A stretch of DNA of 5,122 bases from UBA993 sp964485855. Its GTDB lineage: Bacteria; Bacillota; Dethiobacteria; DTU022. Shown here piece after piece: positions 1 through 4,361 of this stretch. The translations under genes and the position numbers were made by a program. The notes beneath the pieces were generated by a model. The model did not search any database and had not been told where the DNA came from. It saw only the letters and a list, made by a program, of their open reading frames with translations. Position 1 is the first letter of the stretch. The number at the start of each line of letters is the position of its first letter. The stretch spans positions 1 to 5,122 of the forward strand of contig CAZAKI010000086.1 of the NCBI GenBank assembly GCA_964485855.1. The letters run 5' to 3'.

Positions 1-176
1 TGGCGGCGGAAGTAATCATGGACCAGCCATGAAAACAGTGATATTTCAAGACCTGACCCTATGAGTATGAGTATTTTTAAACCGAAAGCAAATCAAACCG
101 TGAAGTGCAACACCGGAAGACCTTAAGAAATGAGTCCGCGTAAGTTAATGTTTGCCTCTTGCATCCCGGCTGAAAA
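1..176. other. Upstream stretch without a recognisable gene
   Basis: Reading all six frames gives only very short open stretches. They include a 21-codon plus-strand ORF at 61-126, starting at a tandem ATGAGTATGAGT, and a 19-codon one at 130-189 that overlaps the permease start. Neither has a ribosome binding site or a family signature I know. A plus-strand frame entering from the left edge closes with TGA at 62-64 and could be the tail of a preceding gene, but its roughly 20 residues are not recognisable. No convincing terminator hairpin or promoter was seen. Confidence 0.4.
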
Positions 177-1130
177 ATGGTACTATTAATCTTGTTTGAC
201 ATTAAGGGGCGGAGGATTGAACACAAAAACTTGCACAAGGTAAATGAGACTCAATTCGGTTTTATTCTGGTTATTGCCGCAGCCCTGGTATGGAGTACGT
301 ACGGGCTATTTGTCAAGGCCATTGACTGCTCACCCCTGCTGATAGTTTTTTCCCGCTATTTTTTTGGTTTCACCGGGTTGCTTGGTTTTACTATTGCCAG
401 GCACAGGTTTGGCTGGGTTAGATCTTCCCTGCCTTATACAAGAATGATTTTGCTGCCGGCCTTTTTAACCGGCTTTTCCTGGTTGTTATATACCTACGCG
501 CTTAACCACACCCTGATCGCCAATGCCGCTTTTCTGACCTATACTGCACCTGTTTTTACTATTATATTCGCAATTTTTATTATCAAGGAAAAGCTTGAGC
601 CCAAATCTGCCATTGCCCTCGGTTTAGCCCTGCTTGGAGCGCTGGCAATTATGGGCTACAATACTACATTTTTTAGCGAGGCAGAATTAAAAGGTGATAT
701 CTACGCCTTGTTGGCGGGGATTACCGGTGGGCTGATCATTTCCTATGTGAAAAAAATTCCGGCAGCGCTGCCTGGCTTCATCGTTAACCTGATTCTCTCA
801 GGCTTAATCTGTGTGGCCTTTCTTCCTTTTTCCCTGACAGCAGGCGGGTTTGGCGGCTGGAGAAACTTTGGCTTGCTGGCGCTGATGGGATTGCTGCACC
901 AGGCAGTTGGGACCACTCTTTTTTACACGGGTCTGCGCAGGATAAAAGCTCAGCATTCAGCTATTCTAACCTATCTAGATCCTCTCGTGGCAACAATTCT
1001 TGCCGCCGTGGTGCTAGCGGAAAAGATTACGATCGGTTCAACGATTGGCGGACTGCTGATCATAGCCAGCGGAGTAATCATCGTTCTGGAAAAAAGGACC
1101 ACCCCGGCTTTGGAAAAGGTCAAATTGTAA
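177..1130 (+). CDS. EamA/DMT-family permease (10-TM drug/metabolite-type transporter)
   Basis: Inner-membrane permease of the drug/metabolite transporter superfamily, made of two EamA repeats with five helices each. Repeat 1 covers roughly residues 27-160 (opening AALVWSTYGLFVKA, later a SRYFFG stretch and a TAPVFTIIFAIF helix). Repeat 2 covers roughly 173-306 (GDIYALLAGITGGLIISY, then AILTYLDPLVATILAAVVL and a final GGLLIIASGVIIVL helix). The AxxLxYxxPVxxxIxAxxxLxE pattern near the end of each repeat is typical of the family, and so is the short charged tail. Length (317 aa with this start) is normal. Substrate cannot be predicted; relatives export amino acids, metabolites or drugs, or take up metabolites. 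The ATG at 177 has no ribosome binding site. An in-frame TTG at 231 follows a strong GGGGCGGAGG at 206-215, though at a long 15-nt spacing, and would remove 18 atypical N-terminal residues. The gene stands alone, with a decayed minus-strand gene downstream. Confidence 0.93.
   Translation: MVLLILFDIKGRRIEHKNLHKVNETQFGFILVIAAALVWSTYGLFVKAIDCSPLLIVFSRYFFGFTGLLGFTIARHRFGWVRSSLPYTRMILLPAFLTGFSWLLYTYALNHTLIANAAFLTYTAPVFTIIFAIFIIKEKLEPKSAIALGLALLGALAIMGYNTTFFSEAELKGDIYALLAGITGGLIISYVKKIPAALPGFIVNLILSGLICVAFLPFSLTAGGFGGWRNFGLLALMGLLHQAVGTTLFYTGLRRIKAQHSAILTYLDPLVATILAAVVLAEKITIGSTIGGLLIIASGVIIVLEKRTTPALEKVKL
206..215 (+). promoter_or_regulatory. Purine-rich Shine-Dalgarno-like site inside the annotated permease start
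   Basis: GGGGCGGAGG lies 15 nt before an in-frame TTG (231-233), while the upstream ATG at 177 has no such site. The protein read from TTG begins about eight residues before the first EamA helix, as usual in this family. The spacing is longer than optimal, so the true start is undecided between 177 and 231. Confidence 0.35.
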
Positions 1131-1171
1131 TAAAAATTTAAGGTCAGCCTTGCTTCAGCTAATGAACACTT

Positions 1172-1279
1172 CTACTCGCAGTTTTTTGCAATTGCGATGA
1201 ATACCTCAACAAGCCTGGGATCAAACTGGCTGCCTGCATACCGCTTTAACTCAGTTAAAGATTCTTCCTTATATTGCAA
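1172..1279 (-). pseudogene. C-terminal remnant of an HD-GYP phosphodiesterase
   Basis: Read on the minus strand, this is a 35-codon frame ending in TAG (1174-1172). It contains ELKRYAGSQFDPRLVE followed by VFIAIAKN. This matches the conserved end of HD-GYP domains, where an ELKR-x-AGxQFDPxxVxxF helix closes the domain. HD-GYP proteins hydrolyse cyclic di-GMP and are often joined to response-regulator or PAS domains. The catalytic HD and GYP motifs lie upstream in the family and are absent here: the frame is closed by TAA at 1282-1280, and the DNA changes at that point to the AT-rich control region of the toxin-antitoxin operon. No start codon or ribosome binding site is associated with it. 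It is a truncated leftover, converging on the permease gene, and best explained by insertion or deletion at the TA border. Family assignment rests on motif recognition only. Confidence 0.8.
1244..1260. repeat. Perfect 17-bp palindrome (8-bp arms)
   Basis: CTTTAACTCAGTTAAAG has perfect 8-bp arms around one central base. It lies inside the HD-GYP remnant (codons for SLTELKR) and just upstream of the predicted TA promoter. It may be a chance feature of coding sequence. It shares the CTT...AAG ends and length of the 1314-1330 palindrome, so an auxiliary operator is possible. Its centre is 42 bp from the centre of the next palindrome. Confidence 0.4.
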
Positions 1280-1302
1280 TTAAATATTGTATAAAATACA
1301 AT
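1274..1302 (+). promoter_or_regulatory. Predicted sigma-A promoter of the MazEF-type operon
   Basis: A -35 element TTGCAA (1274-1279, four of six consensus bases) and a -10 element TACAAT (1297-1302, five of six) are separated by exactly 17 bp. Transcription would start near 1309, giving a leader of about 60 nt before the antitoxin ATG at 1369. The -10 element lies in one perfect palindrome (1285-1303), and a second follows the predicted start point. This is the usual layout for autorepression by an antitoxin or antitoxin-toxin complex. Confidence 0.55.
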
Positions 1303-1303
1303 A
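1285..1303. repeat. Perfect 19-bp inverted repeat over the -10 element, candidate operator
   Basis: TATTGTATAAAATACAATA has perfect 8-bp arms separated by AAA. It covers the predicted -10 hexamer, so a protein bound here would block RNA polymerase. Ribbon-helix-helix antitoxins such as the one encoded downstream normally bind short inverted repeats in their own promoter. That this is the bound site is inference. Confidence 0.5.
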
Positions 1304-1313
1304 AGAAAAATAA

Positions 1314-1330
1314 CTTAATAACTTATTAAG
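1314..1330. repeat. Perfect 17-bp palindrome downstream of the predicted start point, candidate operator
   Basis: CTTAATAACTTATTAAG has 8-bp arms around one base. It lies 12 bp after the -10 element and 39 bp before the antitoxin start. Its centre is 28 bp from the centre of the 1285-1303 repeat. Such closely spaced sites would suit cooperative binding of antitoxin dimers bridged by MazF. The sequence is too AT-rich and lacks a U-run, so a terminator is unlikely. Confidence 0.5.
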
Positions 1331-1368
1331 AATTTACTTTATCAATAAATTGCTTTGAAGTGTAAACC

Positions 1369-1638
1369 ATGGTTAAAAAAACAAAAAACTACACTTTTTC
1401 CCTGCCCCTGGATTTGCTGGATAGGCTAAAAGAACATGCCAGTAGTGGTAATGTTCCTTCTGTCAATTTTGCAGTTAAGGAAGCGATCGAAACTTACGTA
1501 GTAAAAATTGATAAAGAAAACTTATATAAGCAGATGAAAAAAGCTGCTGAAGATCCCCTCTTTCTAGAGGATTTAGAATCTACAATGACAGCTTTTTCTG
1601 CAGCAGACTTCGAAACAACCCGGGAGAAAAAGAAATAA
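1369..1638 (+). CDS. Ribbon-helix-helix antitoxin of a MazEF-type toxin-antitoxin pair
   Basis: Predicted DNA-binding antitoxin of 89 residues. Residues about 5-12 (TKNYTFSL) would form the DNA-contacting beta strand. Residues 13-24 (PLDLLDRLKEHA) and about 31-44 (SVNFAVKEAIETYV) would be the two helices of a CopG/MetJ-like ribbon-helix-helix fold. Residues 45-89 are charged and probably disordered until they wrap around the toxin. As in B. subtilis EndoAI, the antitoxin precedes a MazF-type RNase and would neutralise it and repress the operon together with it. The stop (TAA 1636-1638) shares one base with the toxin ATG, so translation is likely coupled. The start is chosen by the upstream in-frame stop (TAA 1363-1365). 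The ribosome binding site is weak (GAAG 1357-1360). Two palindromes upstream are candidate operators. The class is clear; the exact antitoxin family is less certain. Confidence 0.85.
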   Translation: MVKKTKNYTFSLPLDLLDRLKEHASSGNVPSVNFAVKEAIETYVVKIDKENLYKQMKKAAEDPLFLEDLESTMTAFSAADFETTREKKK

Positions 1639-1985
1639 TGAATTACCAATGGAACATTTATTGGGCAGATCTTAATCCATACCAGGGTTCTGAACAGGCT
1701 GGTAAAAGACCTGTTTTAGTTATATCCGAGGAAGCCGTAAATCAAGCTATCCCGGTAATTACAGTCCTGTGTCTAACCACTCTAAAACCGGGAAGAGCAA
1801 TTTATCCAACTGAACATCTAATCAACCCGGAAGAAAGCGGCTTAAGAGAGCCTTCTGTTATCATGGCTCATCAGATCAGGGCCATATCAAAGGAACGCCT
1901 GGCTGGAAAGTGCGGCACAATTAATAGCGCAGAGACCAGGGAGAGGATTCGCAACATCATCAAGGTTTACTTAGATTTAAAATAA
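1638..1985 (+). CDS. MazF/PemK-family mRNA interferase toxin
   Basis: Predicted sequence-specific endoribonuclease, 115 aa, the usual size for the family. It shows the MazF/PemK beta-barrel pattern: IYWADLNPYQGSEQAGKRPVLVIS at residues 7-30 (quoted here in outline), a threonine pair at 47-48, then SVIMAHQIRAISKERL at 73-88. By comparison with B. subtilis EndoA, the likely catalytic and RNA-contacting residues are Arg24, Thr48, Ser73 and Gln79, all present, so the toxin looks intact. The TAATG overlap with the antitoxin gene makes a tight two-gene operon. Free toxin would cut cellular mRNA at short motifs and arrest growth; the cleavage motif cannot be read from sequence. The next gene starts only 12 bp downstream in the same direction and might be cotranscribed. 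Active-site mapping is by recalled family alignment, not by computation. Confidence 0.93.
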   Translation: MNYQWNIYWADLNPYQGSEQAGKRPVLVISEEAVNQAIPVITVLCLTTLKPGRAIYPTEHLINPEESGLREPSVIMAHQIRAISKERLAGKCGTINSAETRERIRNIIKVYLDLK

Positions 1986-1997
1986 TTTTGAGAAACA

Positions 1998-2258
1998 ATG
2001 AAAATTACTGTTAGATTGCCTTACATGTTAGTTGCGTTAAAACTGTTCAGAAAAACTCCGGGAGTAGTATTTGACCTCTACCCCCTGGAAACGCTGCCGC
2101 ATATTGATGCAATCGACAGAGTTCTGCATGAGAAAAGTGCCGTTTCACCAGGGCCGATCGGTGAAGTTGAACGCCCCTGGTATATGCATACTCACCAAGC
2201 TGACAACCTGATTGTCCTTTATGGTCAACGAACCGTTGAACTCTTTAGTAAAAGTCAT
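1998..2258 (+). CDS. Cupin-like protein, 3' part lost in the assembly gap
   Basis: 87 codons are visible before the run of N begins. Residues about 60-78 read PWYMHTHQADNLIVLYGQR, followed by TVELFSKSH. The HxHxxD...VLxGxR arrangement is typical of the first metal-binding motif of cupins, where the two histidines and a following acidic residue help bind a metal. The second motif would lie in the missing part. The N-terminal 55 residues (opening MKITVRLPYM) are not recognised. The enzyme or regulatory role is unknown, as cupins are too diverse. The ATG lies 12 bp after the mazF stop, with only a poor TTGAGA-type ribosome binding site, so expression may depend on readthrough from the TA operon. 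The frame does not continue after the gap. Alternative: a longer protein with only this local likeness to cupins. Confidence 0.6.
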
Positions 2259-2358
2259 NNNNNNNNNNNNNNNNNNNNNNNNNNNNNNNNNNNNNNNNNN
2301 NNNNNNNNNNNNNNNNNNNNNNNNNNNNNNNNNNNNNNNNNNNNNNNNNNNNNNNNNN
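2259..2358. other. Assembly gap of exactly 100 N
   Basis: The run is exactly 100 N, the conventional placeholder for a gap of unknown length. The cupin-like gene has no end and the nucleotidyltransferase gene no start, and 100 bp cannot hold both missing parts. The true gap is therefore longer, or the two contigs are not neighbours. Confidence 0.98.
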
Positions 2359-2535
2359 CTAGACCAGGTAGACAGCCAACATAAGGATCTTGTATTTGAC
2401 GTTGCTGTTGATATAAATCTCAAGTTTGATGTTGTGATCAGTCCAATTATTTATTCTAACACTGAATACACCAAAGATCTTTTCAAGGAAACCTATTTTT
2501 ACAAAACAACACATAACGAAGGAATCAAGATATGA
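2359..2535 (+). CDS. Minimal nucleotidyltransferase (MNT), antitoxin-type, 3' end only
   Basis: The last 58 codons of an MNT-domain protein. The visible part has LVFDVAVDINLKFDVVISPIIYS, quoted in outline: a helix running into the beta strand that follows the catalytic region. A TEYTKDLFKETYFYKTTHNEGIKI-like tail follows, in which FYK(x)2-4EGI is typical of the end of these proteins. The catalytic GSxARG...SDxD motif lies in the gap, so activity cannot be judged. In known MNT-HEPN modules the nucleotidyltransferase antagonises the HEPN partner, in MntA-HepT by AMPylating it. The stop overlaps the HEPN start by ATGA (2532-2535), the standard arrangement for the pair. Family members are commonly about 100-140 aa, so perhaps half is missing. 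Confidence 0.8.
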   Translation, partial: LDQVDSQHKDLVFDVAVDINLKFDVVISPIIYSNTEYTKDLFKETYFYKTTHNEGIKI

Positions 2536-2922
2536 ATTATGATTTAGTTAAGTGGCGTATGGGAAAAAGCGGAAATAACATTTCAGGAAGGGCTGCTTCT
2601 ATATAATGAAAAACACTATAATGGAGCGGTAAATCGTTTTTACTACTCATGTTTTCATGCTGTAAGGGCAGTACTAGCTACAAAAGAATATAATGCACCT
2701 AAACATAGTGGGATCATTTCATTATTTAATAAACACTTTGTTAAAGAAGGCTTGTTCGGCAAGCATATTTCCAAAACAATTACTTTAGTGTTTTCAGAGC
2801 GTTCTGATGCCGATTACAATGATATAAAGTATTTTGAACAAGAAGAGGTATATAAAATAAAATTAGATTTGAGAATGCTTTTAGACGAGATTCAGGCTTA
2901 CCTGGATTCAAGTCAAACTTAA
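2532..2922 (+). pseudogene. HEPN-domain protein (COG1895-like), broken by a +1 frameshift
   Basis: Translation from ATG 2532 starts MNYDLVKWRM, then stops at TAA (2604-2606) after 24 codons. From about 2566 another frame, one base further on, stays open to TAA at 2920-2922. It gives a typical HEPN protein: KAEITFQEGLLLYNEKHYNGA..., then NRFYYSCFHAVRAVLA, then FSERSDADYNDIKYF and a final long helix. Joined, the product would be about 129 aa, normal for the family. The break falls in GGGAAAAA (2561-2568): one base fewer restores an aligned MEKAE-type start. HEPN proteins are often RNases with an R-x4-6-H motif. Here R-x6-H occurs in NRFYYSCFH, but no C-terminal R-x4-H-x-Y motif like that of HepT is seen, so RNase activity is uncertain. 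The rest of the domain shows no decay, so the lesion is recent or a homopolymer sequencing error. Confidence 0.85.
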
Positions 2923-2926
2923 CCCT

Positions 2927-3025
2927 TCTACCTAATATGGCCTCATCGAAAGTAATGCGGTCGAATTTGCCAGGCATTTTTTTCACTTGCTTTGCTTTTC
3001 CTCTAAAAACCCCTTGCTTCGCCAC
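2927..3025 (-). pseudogene. N-terminal remnant of a DUF433-family (antitoxin) gene
   Basis: On the minus strand, an ATG at 2977 opens MPGKFDRITFDEAILGR. FDRITFDPxIxGGxxCIRGxRI is the hallmark start of DUF433 proteins, small winged-helix-type antitoxins usually paired with a DUF5615 PIN-like toxin. Similarity stops after about 17 codons, near 2927, just four bases from the end of the convergent HEPN gene. Beyond that the frame runs antisense through HEPN and has no DUF433 character; the expected CIRGxRIP segment is absent. In-frame GTG codons at 2986 and 3025 could give longer N-termini, and the start is uncertain. No partner toxin gene is present. The likeliest reading is that insertion of the MNT-HEPN pair, or a deletion beside it, removed the body of the gene. 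The match is short but highly characteristic. Confidence 0.65.
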
Positions 3026-3055
3026 TGATACTTAAGTGTGCAACCTCCTGCATGA

Positions 3056-3217
3056 TTAAAATACACTGGTTATCAAGGAGCAGACTATCCACATCGCGGT
3101 CACAGCTTCAGATAGCTGCTCAGTCAAATCATTAACGGTGATGTCAGAGGTACCTTTATCGACTTCAAAACAACATAAACCCCCGCTGACAAAAAGGCCG
3201 ATTGCTGGTAAGCTATT
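3056..3217 (-). other. Unrecognised 53-codon minus-strand open stretch, possible decayed coding DNA
   Basis: The frame is closed upstream by TAA (3220-3218) and ends at TAA (3058-3056). Its middle (FEVDKGTSDITVNDLTEQLS) has protein-like composition. An overlapping frame reads ALIGAAKIAYQQSAFLSAG in the upstream part, which also looks like real protein. Together they suggest a small gene tail with a frameshift near 3180. There is no start codon or ribosome binding site, and I recognise no family. It lies just upstream of, and in the same direction as, the DUF433 remnant. It could equally be noncoding. Confidence 0.2.
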
Positions 3218-3276
3218 TTAGCAGCCCCTATCAAGGCATTTTGGATTTAAAGAGGTATATCGGTAAAAGATAAGAT

Positions 3277-3282
3277 AAGGAG
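3277..3282 (+). promoter_or_regulatory. Ribosome binding site of the 3291 methyltransferase
   Basis: AAGGAG is placed 8 nt before ATG 3291, a near-ideal Shine-Dalgarno site that fixes the start. A very weak promoter-like pair (TTGGAT 3241-3246 and TAAAAG 3264-3269, 17 bp apart) lies upstream, but it would start transcription almost at this site and is not convincing. Confidence 0.75.
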
Positions 3283-3290
3283 CAATTACC

Positions 3291-4010
3291 ATGGAGTATC
3301 CATTAAGCCAAAAGTATAATACCCCCGCATTACTGGCTACGGCTATGGGGCCAAACCCATTCAAATTACAGGAAGAAATGCTACTAAATCATAAAATCCC
3401 TGCCGGAGGTCTCGTCTGTGACCTCGGAAGTGGGCAAGGGCATACCAGCGTTATGCTTGTTAAAGATTATGGCTTCAAAGTCTACGCCGCCGATTTGTGG
3501 AGTGATCCGCTGGAAAACCGTAGTTTTTTCAATCAAATGGGCTTAAACAGTGAACAAATTACACCAGTTAAGGCTGACGCCACCGCCTTGCCTTTTGAGA
3601 AAGAATTTTTCGATGCGGTGGTCAGCACAGACGCCTATAACTTTTGGGGCCGAGACCCAAAATACCTGGACGAAAAATTACTGCCCTTTATCAAACACCG
3701 TGGCTATATTTACTGCTGTGTACCCGGCCTGAAAAATGATTGCCACCACAACCTGCCGAAAGAATTGCTACTCTCGTGGACCCCGGAGCAGCTTGCCTAT
3801 CTGCGTGATATTGTTTATTGGACAGAAATAGTGAATAGCAGCCGTGATGCAGAGGTAATTTCTATCTACGAGATGGAAAGCAACGAGAACGTGTGGGAAG
3901 ATTGGCTGAACCAGGAAGAAAATGAAATTGCGGTTCAATGCCGCAAATCAATGGACGCCGGCGGTGGAAAATATCTAAATTTTATAGCTTTCGTACTCCG
4001 GAAAAAATAG
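3291..4010 (+). CDS. Class I SAM-dependent methyltransferase (UbiE-like domain)
   Basis: A 239-residue cytosolic enzyme with a Rossmann-type methyltransferase domain. Motif I, VCDLGSGQG, is at residues 42-50 and binds the methionine part of S-adenosylmethionine. Asp68 in VYAADLW would bind the ribose hydroxyls. DATALPF (96-102) is the adenine-contacting acidic loop, and FDAVVSTDAYNFWG (107-120) is the strand after it. The first 40 residues form a helical cap; about residues 120-239 carry the substrate part, ending in GGKYLNFIAFVLRKK. It resembles the small-molecule methyltransferase group often annotated only as methyltransferase type 11, and the substrate cannot be told. The start is firm (AAGGAG, 8 nt). 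The gene appears monocistronic, with 268 bp of mostly remnant sequence before it and 351 bp after it. A 60-codon frame at 3550-3732 is only its shadow. Confidence 0.9.
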   Translation: MEYPLSQKYNTPALLATAMGPNPFKLQEEMLLNHKIPAGGLVCDLGSGQGHTSVMLVKDYGFKVYAADLWSDPLENRSFFNQMGLNSEQITPVKADATALPFEKEFFDAVVSTDAYNFWGRDPKYLDEKLLPFIKHRGYIYCCVPGLKNDCHHNLPKELLLSWTPEQLAYLRDIVYWTEIVNSSRDAEVISIYEMESNENVWEDWLNQEENEIAVQCRKSMDAGGGKYLNFIAFVLRKK

Positions 4011-4096
4011 TAGCCCCAGTGAATGGTTGCATTGATCTCAGGGTTTGATTTTCCTAATCTGCGTGAAATATATCCAAGGCCACTGATGCACCCTGC

Positions 4097-4109
4097 TTGT
4101 TGTCAACAA
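4097..4109. repeat. Perfect 13-bp palindrome
   Basis: TTGTTGTCAACAA has 6-bp arms around one base. It lies 44 bp upstream of the predicted -35 element at 4153 and is followed by a C-rich patch. It could be a binding site for a dimeric regulator. No protein is suggested, and chance is possible. Confidence 0.25.
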
Positions 4110-4152
4110 CCCCGTCCCCCCGACATTATCATTTTGCCACCATTATACTTGC

Positions 4153-4181
4153 TATACATCAAGGGCAAAAGGGACTATAAT
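4153..4181 (+). promoter_or_regulatory. Predicted sigma-A promoter for the 4362 methyltransferase
   Basis: TATACA (4153-4158, four of six -35 bases) and an exact TATAAT (4176-4181) are 17 bp apart. Transcription would start near 4188, giving a leader of about 174 nt that contains the 39-codon ORF at 4219-4338 and then the methyltransferase start. This is the best promoter-like match in the right half of the window. Confidence 0.5.
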
Positions 4182-4218
4182 TTGGTTAACAGGTCAGGCA
4201 AAAAAGAGGTAATGGCAG

Positions 4219-4338
4219 GTGGATAGCGATAACCAGCGCACCAGATTTCTGGCAGTTCGCGATATGATAATGAAGTGGCTGCCCACTCTTTCAACAACTT
4301 TACTCCAATCATCTATCAATATCTTCCGGAAAATATAA
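4219..4338 (+). CDS. Possible 39-codon small ORF before the methyltransferase
   Basis: A GTG start at 4219 has AGAGGT (4205-4210) 8 nt upstream, an acceptable Shine-Dalgarno site. The frame reads VDSDNQRTRFLAVRDMIMKW and ends with TAA at 4336-4338, 23 bp before the methyltransferase ATG. It lies within the leader predicted from the promoter at 4153-4181. The peptide is basic and probably helical in its first half, with no membrane segment and no family I recognise. It could be a leader peptide, a remnant of a regulator's N-terminus, or chance. The short length and non-ATG start keep confidence low. Confidence 0.22.
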   Translation: MDSDNQRTRFLAVRDMIMKWLPTLSTTLLQSSINIFRKI

Positions 4339-4361
4339 ATTTAGTGATGAAAGGAGCTCCC

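Larger units (their letters stand above)
4011..4361. other. 351-bp spacer between the two methyltransferase genes
   Basis: It holds a small palindrome (4097-4109), a C-rich patch (4110-4122), a good promoter candidate (4153-4181) and a 39-codon small ORF (4219-4338), each listed separately. A 67-codon frame starting at 4023 has no ribosome binding site and a proline-rich, low-complexity product, and is judged noncoding. No stem-loop terminator with a T-run was found after the 3291 methyltransferase. Confidence 0.6.

Noticed and set aside
61..189. Two short plus-strand ORFs (61-126 and 130-189) before the permease
   Set aside because: 21 and 19 codons, no ribosome binding sites, no recognisable product; treated as chance.
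1131..1160. Weak AAGG...CCTT hairpin after the permease as a terminator
   Set aside because: The stem is only 4 bp and no T-run follows.
2145..2423. Minus-strand open frame across the N gap
   Set aside because: It exists only because N codons do not register as stops; both flanks are better explained by plus-strand genes.
2561..2568. Programmed ribosomal frameshift in the HEPN gene
   Set aside because: A +1 shift would be required, the run is not a standard slippery heptamer for it, and no stimulatory structure is evident; mutation or sequencing error is simpler.
2780..2926. Continuation of the DUF433-containing minus-strand frame through the HEPN gene
   Set aside because: DUF433 likeness ends near 2927; the rest is antisense to a convincing HEPN coding sequence.
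3550..3732. 60-codon plus-strand frame inside the 3291 methyltransferase
   Set aside because: Out-of-frame shadow of a well-supported gene.
4023..4226. 67-codon plus-strand open frame after the first methyltransferase
   Set aside because: No ribosome binding site, proline-rich and low-complexity product, no family likeness, and the promoter candidate at 4153-4181 lies inside it.
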